From contig LSRY02000004.1 in assembly GCA_001643675.2 (NCBI GenBank), forward strand, positions 1,659,501 through 1,723,500: a DNA stretch of 64,000 bases, written 5' to 3'. This document shows, one piece after another, positions 1 through 12,587 of this stretch. The notes beneath the pieces were generated by a model. It ran no database searches and was not told the DNA's origin. It was given only the letters and a program-made list of their open reading frames with translations. The position numbers were made by a program, and so were the translations under genes. Each line of letters starts with the position of its first letter. The stretch's first letter is position 1. Source of the DNA: Monocercomonoides exilis. Taxonomy: Eukaryota; Preaxostyla; Oxymonadida; Polymastigidae.

Positions 1-1398
1 TACGGTACCGTTGAATCAGCGAAAGTTATGGTGTGAAACAACAATATTTATTTCTTTTCAATTGCTTTTCAGATTGGACGAAGAACTGGAGAAAGTTTAG
101 GGATTGGATTTGTCCGATTTTCGCGTACTGAAGAGTCACAGGCTGCAATTCTTGCGCTTAACGGAAAGATTATGGAAGGAAAGGCTTTGATGGTTAAACT
201 GTCAAATGCTTCAAAAGATCAAGAGCCGGGAGCACCGAATATCAATTTGTATATTAAGCCACTTAAATTTACAACGAACGAAGGTATTGTTTTGAAATCT
301 TTTCGCAATTCAACCCAATTTTATTTGTATAATAATTTCAGATGAAATCTATCATCTTTTCCAACCATTTGGAATTGTGGACGATGTGAAAATTATGTAT
401 GATGCAGCTACTCAAAGAAGCAGACAGATAGGATTTGTAAGATTCAGAAGATTGGAAGATGCCATCAGAGCTCAGCGTGCGATGAATGGATATCATCTTG
501 ATCCGTTGTCTCCACAACTGACTGTACGATTTGCAGAAACAAAAGAAAAGAAAATGGAAAGGACAAAGCAAAAATTGAACAAAGCAGAGAAAAACAATGA
601 AGCTAATAGAGAAACAAAGGGCATTCAGCAGAATTCCACAGTTCTTTCATCACCTGCATCTTCAAAATTGCCTCATCAGTTTGACAGTCGTCTGTCTTAT
701 TCGCATGCTCAAAATGCTGCATTTCCGATTTCCTCCTCATCTTCATCTTCTTCACTCTCCTCTTCTGCAACGATTCCTGCAAATGCGGACAGATCCAACA
801 TTCTGCCATACTCTTCTTCTTCAGATAAAAGTATGAAAAGCTATTCGTCTCAGCAGCCGCTGCAGACGCATATCGAAATAAGCAATTCCATTCCGGCTTA
901 TCAACAAGCTGCAAGCGCCTTCGAACAGCAGCGGCAGGCTCAGCTTCAGGCAGGCCAGCCATTCGCCGGGAAGTATCTCTACCAGAATGTGTCTATCCAG
1001 CAGGGGCAGCAACTGCAACAGCAGCAGCAGCAGCCTTCGTATGCACAGAGAAGTCATCCAGACAGCACAAGCAAATACGACCAGCCGTCGGAGCTGCAGC
1101 AGAAAGTGGCCAGCGGACAGAGCAGCTTCCACTCTGCTCAGCTGCATCACGCTGCAAATGCCAGCAGTTCTGCATACAACGGACAGTATTTGCAAACTGC
1201 TTCATTCTCTTCTTTTCAAACAAAAATGAATGAAAAACCAGATCAACCAGCAAACACAGGCGAAGTTCCGCTGCTTCCGCTTCCGCTGCATCAGCCACAG
1301 CAGAGCATTCCACAGCCGTTTCACCCAACACGCTATCAAAGCGGAGGCTCACAATATTATCAGCCATCTTTACCACAGTCGCTTCCTTCATCATCTCC

Positions 1399-1476
<78 letters not shown>

Positions 1477-2957
1477 TCCAATACCTTCTTATTCTCCTTC
1501 TTATTCAACTTCGGCACACTCCTCGTTCTCTTCCTCCTTTCAACCTCTCAATCATCACTCTCCCTCTCCTCTTCTTTTTCCTCCTCCGCCTCCTCCTCCA
1601 TTCGCTCACCTTCCTTCTTCTATGCCTTCCTCTTCGGGCCAAATTCCATCGTCTGCTTTGCCTTCATCACTCTCTTCTAATCACATTCAATACACAACTG
1701 ACGCTTCTTCTGGCTACACTCATTTTTCTGCTGTTGGCGCACCGCAAAGCAATCCTCTCCCTCCTCCTTCTTTTCCTTCGTCATCATCATCTTCTTCTTC
1801 ATCTTCATCATCTTCCAGTCAGTTGAATATACCCCAGACACAAGAAACATCCATCCACTCATTTCAGCTTGATCCAAACACACAGCAAAGCAATGCCAAA
1901 TCAGATGTCTCAAACCAAACACCGCTTGAAAGCCAAACTCGCTTCCATCTCTCGCCAAACCCTCAGTTTCAACAGCAGCAGCAGCAACAATTTCAGCTTC
2001 AGATTCAGAATCAAATGCATCTTCCTCCCCCTCAACTCGCCCTGTCATCTCCGGCCACGCCACAATCAACTGCGCCTCCGCCTGACCAAATGCTGCAGAA
2101 GACATTTTCTCCTTCTTTCCTCTCTGGAATGGCCAACAGCTCTTCCTCTTCCTCTTCCTCTTTTTCTTCCTCTTCCTCTGCCCCTTCAGCTGATGCTTCC
2201 TTTTCGAGCATTCTTCCGCTGGCTCCTCTTCTGCCTTCGCAGCAGATGCAAAGCATTTCTATGAATTCTTCTTCAATACAGGGGTTTTATTCATCTTCTA
2301 GTAACAATCAGCAATCGCATTCTTCTTCTTCTTCTTCTTCTTCTTTTCATTCTCTTTCCTCTCCCACACCTTCATTTCCTTCTTCTTCTTCTTCCTCTTC
2401 TTCCTCTTCCTTGTCTGTCTCTGTCCCTCGCAACTCATCTCTCTCTCCTTTCAACACATCTTCCCCTCCCACCCCCTTTCAGCTCATATCCATTGAAAAA
2501 CTGGCAAACAGCATAACTCCTACCTTCTTCCCATCTCTTTCATCGCCTGTACCATCATCATCAGCATCTTCTTCTTCTTCTTCTTCTTCCTCTTCCTCTT
2601 CCTCTTCATCTGCTTCTTATTCTTCTTCTTATTCTTCTTCTGCCTCTCCTTCCATTGCAAACAATACTCGAAATTCGCATTCTGACATGTCTCTTTCACC
2701 CTTTTTGCAGGATGGAATGAGTGTTTCTCCCAATTTCACTGCTAATCCATTGATTGCTTCTTCTTCTTCTTCTGCAGCATCATCAGCCTCAATCTCAAAG
2801 GCAACGACTCCGTCCTCATTGAATTCTTTGTCTGTCACACCTGAACAGTCTTATTCTCTGCTTCAGACTCTGCCTGCCCCTTCTCTAAACAATAAAATGG
2901 TAGAACAAGAACTATCAACTTCATCATCATCTCCTTCTCCTTCTCCTTCTCCTTCTC

Positions 2958-2989
<32 letters not shown>

Positions 2990-3643
2990 CCTTCTCCTTC
3001 TTCTTCGGTTCAACGTGTCCAAACACAAAACTTAATCACTGATGCTTCTTCTTCTTTTCCTCCAGTTTCCACACAAATTCCACGTACAGCCAGCAGACAG
3101 CAATCTGATTCTTCCATTTCTTCCTCTTCCTCATCCTCATCCCAATCTTCTTCCTCTTCCTCCTCTGCTTCCTCCTCCTCTTCCTCTTCTTCTTCTTCAA
3201 CTGCAACTGCAACTTCCTCTTCCTCTTCTGCATCTGCTTCAATTTCAGCTTCAATCTCTTCTTCTCCTCATGCTTCTGCTTCTGCCTCAGCCTCAGCCTC
3301 TTCCCCCATCACCATCCCATTCACTTCTCCTTCCTCTTCCATTTCTGCCTCTGCTTCTTTTTGTTCTTTCTCCCCTCACTCTTCCTCTGATATGCTCCAT
3401 TCTTCATTACTCGAACGCTCATCTTCTCTTTCCTCTTCTTTCTCTCCACGTTCTTCTCCTTCCTCTCCTTCCTCTCCTTCTTCTCCTCTTTCTCACCCAT
3501 CTTGCTCACATTTTGAATCTGTTTCCCCTTCACTCTCAAACTCCTTCGCTGGCACATCTCCGCCTTTTTCTGGCTCTTTCCATTCGCTTCATTCAGATAT
3601 CAACACAAGAATACACAAACATTCTCTTCATCATTCATTGTCC

Positions 3644-3681
<38 letters not shown>

Positions 3682-6619
3682 GCATTCTCAAACAGACTCT
3701 GAAACTCAACGCTCATTCGATTTTGTGACTAGCGCACTCATTCCTTTGTCTCCATTAGCGTCAATCACATCGGCTGCTTCTGCTTTTTCTTTTTCTTCTT
3801 CTGGTTCTTCTTCTTCAGCTGCTGCTTCGGCTTCTTCCATTTCTGCCTCTGTTTCTTTGTCATCTTCAAATAACACTCAACATTCAGAGAGGAAATCTAA
3901 CTCACATGAATCGCCATCAGCACTCACTTTATCCACAACTTCTTCTTTAACAGCATCTGGAAAGAGCGCAAATTCTTCTTCTGCTTCTGCTTCTTCTTCT
4001 TCTTCTATCTCTTCTTCTGCGTCATATGCTTCAGAAAGTGGCTCTAAAGAAACAGAGGAGAAGAAGAATGAGAAGAACGAGAGGAAGAAGAAGAAGAAGA
4101 AGAAGCTGCAGATGTCTGTGTCAGCACATTCAGAATTTTATCAGCACTCAACAAAGGCACAGCAGAGAGAGGCAGAGAAAATAAAGAGAATTGAGAAGGA
4201 GAAGGAGAAAGAATTTGAAGGAGAAGGAAAAGAAGGAGAAGAAAGAAGAAGCGGACAGTATCAACAACAAACTGCAACAATGATGCAAACAGATCAAAAG
4301 TTTGAAGACAATCACAAAACACAGCTGAATAAGGAAAGTACAATTGTTTCAGAAAGTGAAGCAACAAATGCGAAGAATCCATTGAAATCCTATCAAACAA
4401 CAGGAAACATGAAGGATTCATGCAACGAGCTTATAGCAGATAATCAAATAGAAGCATCAGCAGCTAAATCAAACAATTTTGATTCATCTTTTCTTCATTC
4501 GTTCACAGCACATGAATCATCACCTCCAACAGCTTCTCCTCGAATATCCACGTATTTGTCGTCTTCTTTTGACACCTCTTTTCAAAAGGGGGAGGAAGAG
4601 AAGAAGAAGAAACACTCAAAATCGCTCCTTCATCAGCTGCTTCTGCATTCAACATCACACCCGGATCTTCCTCTTCAGTCATTTGATGAGAATTCACAGA
4701 ACAATTTTGAAGGTTTGAATTCTTCTCCTCTTATTAATCTGTCTCCTTCGACATTCACAAGCGCGCCTGCATCATCATCTTCTTCTTCGTCTTCGTCTTC
4801 TTCTTTTCTTCCTCCTCCTCCTTTTGCATCTTCTCCTTTGTCCACTGAAATCTCATCTTCCTCTGATGTAGTATCAGCACAAGCTAGTGAGCTAACCAAT
4901 AACACTTCTTCACCTTCCTCCTCTTCTTCCTCCCCTTCCTCTTCTTCCTCCTCTAAGCATCTGTGGAAGCCGCAGTCTGCCTTCCCTCTTCTCATCAACA
5001 ACTCAAATGCCATCCAATTTGTGCCTCATTCATCTTCTCAGTCTAAGCGATCGTTGAGGCAGCATCACTCACTCCACACAAGAAAATCCTATCAGACATA
5101 CAATTCTCCACAAAGCAGCACAGAACAACACTCAAAACAATTAAAACAGATCAGCCAGGAAGAAGGAAATGGAAGCAAAGAAGAGCGACAGGTGAAGAAT
5201 GGGAAAGAAATGGAAAAGGAAGAACAATATCCAGAACTGTTGCGCACACCACCTCTGTTTCGGAAGCAGCAGCCGATTAATAGTCAATCAAATCCTCTTT
5301 CTCTTTCTCTTTCTCCTCCTTCTTCTCATCCTTCTTCTTCAGGCCTTCCACCATTTCCTCACAGCATGTCTCATTCGAATCTGCACGATGGATATACTCT
5401 TTTCAATCAACACTCTTCTTCTTCTTCTTCTTCCTCCTCCTCCTCCTCCTCTTCCTCCTCCTCCTCTTCTTCTTCTCCGATCAATTCTAATCACACAGCA
5501 ACCTCACCCCAACAAGATTACCATCCAAACATCACTCAAACAGACAAAGCAGACAGAACCCATTTCAATCAGTTAGACAAAGGCAGCTTAAGGCACAAGC
5601 GCCACAACCGCACTCAATCTGTTACACTCTCTCTTTGCAACACAAACTCCCCCTTTTCACTGCAGGCAGACTCAAACCTCGTTTCGGTGCATTCAAATAA
5701 TAAAACAGATGTTTCAAGTTCTGATGCATGTAATTCAAATGAAAAACAAAACAAACAAGAAAAGTCGGAAAAAGCAGAAAAGATAGAAAAATCATTGATT
5801 TCCAAGCAGCATTCATTCAACACAGAATACAACCAGCAATCGCCCACACAGCACCCAATGCATCTGACAGATGTACATCATGATCCATCATTGTCTTCCT
5901 TCGCTTCTTCGTTCTATGCCTCTTCGCCATCCTCCTCTTCTGCAGGCTCTTTTCTCGTCACCTCTCCCTTTGCAGCTGCTGCTTCCTCTTCATCCGAAGA
6001 TCATATATCTCATTCTCCTGTCATCAACTCTCCTTCTCTCTCTTCCTCCATTTCTCCCGTTTCTCCTTCTTCTCCTGCCTCCTCTTTCCCTTCCTATCAA
6101 TCTCCACATCTTTCAGCTTCATTACGCTCTGCTTCTCCTTCCCTCACGTTTTCACTTATTCCTTCCACACCTGACTCTGCACATTCTTCTCCTTCTTCTC
6201 CTTCATCTCATTCTTCTCGTTCTTCTTCTTCTCCTCCTTCTCCAAAAGTTCATCATGACAGCAATCAAATTAAATCACAAACACATTCTTCTTCCAAACA
6301 CATCCTGTCAACTCCTCCTTCTGCTCCTCAAATGATGGTATTGCCTTCCAATGCCAAAGGCTCTTCACAAAACACAAAGCAGAACTTGTCAAATTTCAAA
6401 GACCATTCATTTGCGTCAAATGAAATGCCTCATGACACTTCCGCCTCTTCCTCTCTTCATCAGGCATCTGTTAGCTCATCAGCACAGATGATTGGAACAA
6501 GAACGAATTCTTCGTTTTCTTCTTCATCCTCTTCGTCAATTATGCCTCGAAATATCACTACATCATCTACATCATCCACATCCTCGTCAACATCTGTTTC
6601 ATCATCTTCTTCGCCTTCT

Positions 6620-6650
<31 letters not shown>

Positions 6651-9067
6651 TCTCCACTCCAAATTCTCATCCGTTCTTCCCATCCAATTTGGACATTCAT
6701 TCACCTCTTTCGCACTCAGCCGGAGCTTCTGTCTCTTTCCACCCTGAAAAGGAAGTTTCTCCTTCTTCTTTGAACCAGTTCAATCCAAAAACAAATCCTT
6801 CTTCTTATTCTTCTTCTTCAAATCAACAAACATTGCAGCAGACACCTGTTTGTCCTCCTCTTTCTTTTCCTTCTCTCAATTTACAAGCAGAAAAGCAGAA
6901 ATTTCCATCTTCTGCCAATAACTTTGCCATTTCTGGTGTTAAACAAACATCAGCAGCATTTAAGATGAACCCAGGAAATGCTCTTCTTCAGCCTCGAATG
7001 TCTCTTCCAGCCACTTCGTTTCCTTCTCCCTTGTCGCTTTTTGATGACTCTCCTTATTCTACAATGGATGCAATACATTCATTATCAAATTCATCGTCTT
7101 CTTCTTCTTCCTCTTCATTCACTCAATCTGCTTTGCCTCGTCTCACAATGTCTAACACTGCCCCTACAACTGATTTCCCCTCTCAGATGCTGATGAGAAA
7201 GCAATTTGGAACAATTGCGCAGAACAATACAGAAAAGAGAAGTATGTTGGAAAGAGAGGGAGGAGAAAAAAGGAAGGAAAGTTTGGATGTTTCTTCATTA
7301 AAGATGAAAGTTGGAGAGGGAAGTGGAAAAGGAAGAGAAAATGGAATAAGTTCAAACACACACAATTCAGACGTATCTGCTGGAGGAGTCATCAAATCTT
7401 GCAGTGAATACAGTTCATCTCCTCATTCTCTCAGCAAGCAAAACGCTTCAGACAATACAACAACGCCTCAATCTCTGAACAACAATCAACAGAATATCAC
7501 ACAAAGACAAGCTGATTCTTTCACTTCAGCTGCAGAAGAAGATATTCACACAGACATACAGAATACCCTGTTGACACTCAAATATCGCCCACACACAGTT
7601 GCCAAGTTTGACACACGCACAATTGATTCAGATGGAGATGAGCTCAGAAACAGCTTGCAACACAATGAATATGACTTTCCTATTCCTCGCCATCGCTCGC
7701 TGCCTCCTGTTGCCTCAATCACTTCATCTGCTTCCAATGCCAACAAAAATAGCAATCAATTCTCTGGTAATTCAAAGACAACTGCAAAAGCTGGAGTGGA
7801 AAATCAAATTTCTTCAATGCTTTCTGCTGATTTATCCGCATCTTCTTCTTTCTCTGCTTCTCATTCTGACACAAAACAGACTCTTCGTTCAGTTGGTCAG
7901 CCGAACCAACATCTTCTTCCATCTACTGATTCATCTCGTTCTCACACAACACACACCTCTTCACCCGATTTAGCTGAAGGCTCATTCCAAACAGAAGGAG
8001 CAATGCATCAGCAGCAGAAGCAGCAGTCAGAAAGAATTCTTCAGTCACCTGTCCCCAGCACAGCCTCTCCGAACACTCTTTCTCTCCTTCTGTCCTCCTC
8101 AGCCACTCCTGAGCTCCTTTCCCAGCCATCAGACAAGTCTCTGTCTCTCATCTCGATGAATGCTGCCTCTCCTTCTGTGTCTCGCTCTTCTCATTCTTCT
8201 CATTCTTCTCTTCCAGCCTCTTCTTCTGTTTCTTTTTCTTCCTCTTCCTCTTCCTCCTCCTCCTTATCCAAAGGCACAATCACTGCCCTTTCTTCAGACA
8301 ATCCCTTGCATGTGCTCTCTACAGACACTCTTTCATCCTCTTTGCCTTTGCCCTCATCTGCAATGGCCGCTGCAACTTCTTCCTCCTCTTCCTCTTCTTC
8401 TTCACAGAACTCCTCTATGCATTCACGCGCCATCACTCCTGCTGCTCTTGTGGCTGCTGGATTGCCTGGCCTTACGACAGTTGCAACGCCTGCTGATGTG
8501 CCGCTGGTGCTGTCAGACATCCAAAGGCAAGTGGAGTCAATTCTAGATGAAGTGGCAGAGGAGAGGAAGGAGAAGAGGAATCAGAAGGAGAAAGAGAAAG
8601 AGAAGGAGAAAGAGAAAGAGAGAGAGAAAGAGAGAGGGAAAAGTGATAGAGGATTGGCAAGGACACAGAAATTGAATGAAAACGAGTGGAAGAAAGAGAG
8701 CGAGACGAAAATTTCACAATTGATGCTTAATCGTTCGGGTGAAGCAAGAAATGAAAATGAAGAAGAAAATGGAGAAGAAGTGGAAGAGGAAGAAGATGAT
8801 GATGAACAAAACATGAATGATGTTATTCAGCAAGATTTTGAAGCAGACAATGAAGAAGATGATGATGGAGAAGAAGAAGAGATAGATGAGGTGGATGTAC
8901 TGGATGTGGGGAATGCAAACGAGAAAGTGATCTTCACAGGGACTTTGTCTTCGCTTATATTTGAGCAGAGAGTGAAGGAGAAAGACGAAGAAAAGAAGAA
9001 AGAGGAGGAAGAAGAAGAAAATGATATTCTTGAGCTGATACGTAGCAAACAGCAGCAAATGCAGTAG
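1..9067 (+). CDS. Two-RRM RNA-binding protein with giant poly-serine tail (5' partial)
   Basis: Three exons are visible: 1-30, 73-283 and 342-9067. The introns are 42 and 58 nt, GT-AG, and the frame stays open across both joins. The first RRM is cut by the window start and keeps its RNP-1 (GIGFVRFS). The second has RNP-2 NLYIKPL and RNP-1 IGFVRF. The pair resembles ELAV/Hu and RBMS proteins, which bind single-stranded AU-rich or U-rich RNA. After the second RRM (about 100 residues into exon 3) come some 2,600 residues dominated by Ser, with Pro, Gln, Asn and Thr; one Ser run exceeds 25 residues. The C-terminus switches to Lys/Glu-rich, then Asp/Glu-rich sequence, likely helical and charged. 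Stop is TAG. The RRM call is secure. The role (mRNA regulation or condensate formation through the low-complexity tail) is inference, and the true start lies upstream. Confidence 0.88.
1400..1475. repeat. (TCA)n-(TTC)n microsatellite inside a coding exon
   Basis: A run of TCA triplets passes into TTC triplets in the frame that encodes serine (TCA, then TCT). Shorter runs of the same kind recur through the exon, for example near 2330, 2575, 3650 and 5410. Mixed serine codons (TCA, TCT, TCC) show that the protein-level run is older than any single DNA slippage event. Confidence 0.85.
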
Positions 9068-9597
9068 AGATAGAAAGTGATTGAATAGGAAGGCAGCTGA
9101 AGCAAGAAAGATGACAGAAACATTGTTTGGGCAGTTAGTTTTAGAAATTACTTTATTAACTGTTTGTTTTCGTTTTCTTTATTTTGAAAAATGTATTTCG
9201 TATTTCATATTCTTAATTTTCTTTTCTTTGTTTTTTTCTTTTTGAAGAGAATCTCTCGATATTATGTTCTATTGTGAGGATTCATTTTCAAAAATATTAA
9301 GTCTTGTCTTTTATTCTCTATACGGTATTGCGTTATTAGCCATACTTATTGATTTGTGTGAACATATTTGATTTCACATTTCAGTTTTGCATTTTTGATT
9401 TTTATTAAAGTCTTTTTTTTTGCGTGTAATTTCTCGTAATGATATTTCCGATTACAATTTAAACATTATAACTATGACAATATGCTATGTTTTAATAAGA
9501 ACAATTTTTTAAACAGATTTCCAAAAATATTTTTTTAAGCCCATATTCCAGAATTTTTAACAAAAAATTGAAAAATTGAGTTTATTCAACATAAAAG
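9068..9597. other. Intergenic, 3' UTR and AT-rich spacer
   Basis: T-rich sequence between two plus-strand genes. It probably holds the 3' UTR of the RRM gene and the promoter of the next gene. I see no coding potential or RNA gene. Confidence 0.6.
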
Positions 9598-12382
9598 ATG
9601 AGTAAAGATAGTTCGCAAGCACAGTCACCTGAAGAAACTGCTATGGTTGATGTAGAACTGGAAATTGTTCATGAAGGAACAGAATATAGTGATCTTCAAA
9701 CAGTATTATAATTTTCTCCTTTTGTGATTTATAGAAATTTCAAACAAATTCAAAAATGCTGTAGATGCTAAGCATAGCTAGGCAGCATCGTGCTATATAT
9801 AATCATCCTAGATTTACATGGGGAACAAAGTGCAGTGTGCATTTTTTATTAAAATTTTAAAAACATAATTTCCTTTCAATATTGTTGGGGAAATAGCTGC
9901 AACTCGTTCTGTGCATATGCCAGTTGATTTTTTCTTGGAAGCGATGAACAAACCTGTTAGTCCTGAAGCCATGGTAAAGAAATGCCATTATAACAATCTT
10001 TTTCCTTCCAGAACACCAGAATCTTTGCGTGTAATTAAATGGCTAACACTACTTGACGGTTTTCATATTTTTGTTCATTTTCTAGAAATATTAGACAAAA
10101 ATTTCCAAAAAGATTATTCATTTATTTATATTGATATTTTTGGCAGATTACGCTGCTTCGTGTTTAATCCACCTTTGAATGAAGAAGAAAGAATTAAAAT
10201 TGAATTACGAAGAGAATGGTTCGAACACATACCACCAGTTCCAAAATCTATATCATTTTCAGCCATATGGTTTCAGCATAATAGCATCTGGGCATTAACA
10301 GGTATGAGACTGTTTGAATTGTAAACATTCATGAATTTTTTTAAAAGACATTGGGCAGATAATTACTTATGGAAAAGAATTAGATGGTTTGTGACTTTTG
10401 TGTGGTCAAAGACATGTACAAATTTTATTTCTAACTTCACTTTTTAATTGTTATTATTTCTTTCAGCTGACGAAGATGAAGAAGCTGGCTGGGCACTTGT
10501 TTGCATCTCATTGTTATTCATTTATAATACTTCATTCATTTTTTAATGCTCCCACATTTTATTTATTCTAATGAACGCGTTCAATTCGTTTGTATTCAAT
10601 TAATTTCAGATGACTCAATCTTCATTTGGTCGTTCATTCTCAACACCCAGACCGCTTGCTCCATCTCGCCATTTCACAGGAAGAAAGCCATTTTCTTCTC
10701 CAACTTCAGGTGAATATCCTTTGGATTCGTCGTCGTCATCATCATCATCTTCTTCTTCTGCTGCTGCTGCTGCTTCTGCTTCTTCAAAAGCATCGGAACC
10801 AGCAGTTCCACAAACCGCACCATTTGTTCCTCCTTCTGGAAAACAAAGCAGCACTTCTTCTGCTTCTGATACGAGTGCTCTTTCTCGATTTGCTTCAACT
10901 GCGCTTTTTGCTTCGTCACTCGGCTTCGGTCGCGTCCAATCTATTTCTCCTGGACTTTGGAGAACATTTATTATATTAGGTGTGACTTTGAGATAGTTCT
11001 ATATGTGAATATGAAAATTTTGCATTTATTTCATAAATTTAATTTTTTTTAATAAATATTTATATTTTTTTTTTATCTCTTGCTTTTCAACCAACTGTCG
11101 TTTCGGGAACTTTTTTTTTCATTTTTTTGTTTCTGTTAGAAAATGGAGCTGTATTTTGTGCTGGGTTTATCTATCATTATCAGCAACACCAGCCATTTAT
11201 ACCTGAAGAAGGACTTGTGGAGCTGACAGATTCTGCCATTTTCTCGCCGACATACTCATCATCGCTTTGTGGAAGGTTGCAGCCAGAGAGAGGGAGATAC
11301 GGACTGTTTGGAGATTCGCACATTGTTCGGTACATAAGTGAAATAGGAGTGTTTATATCAGATGCTGGACTGGTGTTTTTTGACACTCACGAAGGTGTAT
11401 CAGAACTTTTCTTTCAAAAGCAATCTTTGTTCAAAATGTTAATTTACTTTTCTTTCTATTGTTTATTTTCATCCTTTCTTTTTGTTGTGTTATGTTTTCC
11501 TAATAAAATCTGTCTTTGCGTCAGATCGCACAAGACCTGGTCAGCCTCCAGTTTCATCTGCTTCAATTGTTTCCTCTGGCTCTGTTTCGTCTGCTTCGCT
11601 TTCTGTGCTGCGCCATTCGATGATGACTCCTGTGGATCGTGCTGCCTTTTTTGACAACCGCGCAGTGATTGACGCTGCAGCAATGGGAGATAATCCAATC
11701 TCTGCTATTATTTGGCTGTTGGGTGTGATAGTGAAAATTTTCTTGTGTTTAAATGAAAAACTATTCAATTTCATCTTATAATCATGAACGTTTTTTTACA
11801 TAAAACAACAGAAGGTTCAAGGATTATAGCCACGAAATACACACCATAGTTTGTAATATTTTATTATTTCAAATATTTGAAAATTTCTGTTCAATCTTTA
11901 ATTTTTTTTTCTTCAATAATCATTAAAATCATAGCGATACATCGGCTCCAATGATCGCACGAGGATTGCAAGAGAAGATTTTTGATGTTGATTTGAAATT
12001 CGTTGGACCATCTATAGTTTCGATGATGACAGTTATAGATAAGATTTTCATTCTTTTAGGTTTGACTCTATTTTTTGGTCTGTTTCTTAAAGGTTTTTTC
12101 AATTATAATTCGATTATGTTCAAATTCTTACTCTGAAATAATATTTACTGTCGATTTTCTAAACAATGCTAAGACGATGGATCTGTTTATAAGGCAAAAA
12201 CTACATCAAAAGAATTGGAGAACGTGACTGATAAATTCAAAAAGTTCTTTCCATCAAAATCTGAAATGCAACAGACAAAGATAACATGGATAACAAAAAG
12301 AGAACAATACATTTTTATTCTTGGCCATACGAAAAGTGTTAAAAGAGATGCAATGAAAGAAAAGGAGAATACTCCTTCTTGA
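9598..12382 (+). CDS. Unrecognised 10-exon protein with beta-propeller-like segments
   Basis: Spliced model: 9598-9702, 9812-9836, 9897-10301, 10467-10498, 10610-10979, 11140-11394, 11525-11722, 11812-11848, 11935-12059, 12174-12382. All joins are GT-AG and phase-consistent and give 1,761 nt (586 residues plus TGA), which is good evidence that the model is near correct although three exons are under 40 nt. The N-terminus is acidic (MSKDSSQAQS). Several stretches look like propeller blades, such as GVFISDAGLVFF and DKIFILDDGSVYKAK. A Ser/Ala-rich loop with an FG dipeptide (SSFGRSF) lies in the fifth exon. I do not recognise the family. A diverged nucleoporin of the Nup88 or Nup155 propeller type is possible on pattern alone; I would not name it without a profile search. 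Confidence 0.6.
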
Positions 12383-12587
12383 AAGGCATATTAAGTGAAA
12401 GTTTCAAATAATTATTTACCTGTTAGATAATCTGAAACTCTTCAAAAGGAGATTAGATTTGTTGAACCATTCTCAACTGGACCCTAATTAGCAATTGCTT
12501 TTAACCGTTTTAGTCGTTTTCTTTTAAAGTTTTAGAAAAATAAATTCAAAAAATATGATCAAATCTATAATTTTTTCCTTATGAAAA

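Noticed and set aside
1230-6335. Many 100-230 codon open frames overlapping the serine-rich exon
   Set aside because: They are His/Leu/Pro-rich products of TCN repeats read in other frames; the RRM frame runs through the whole region.
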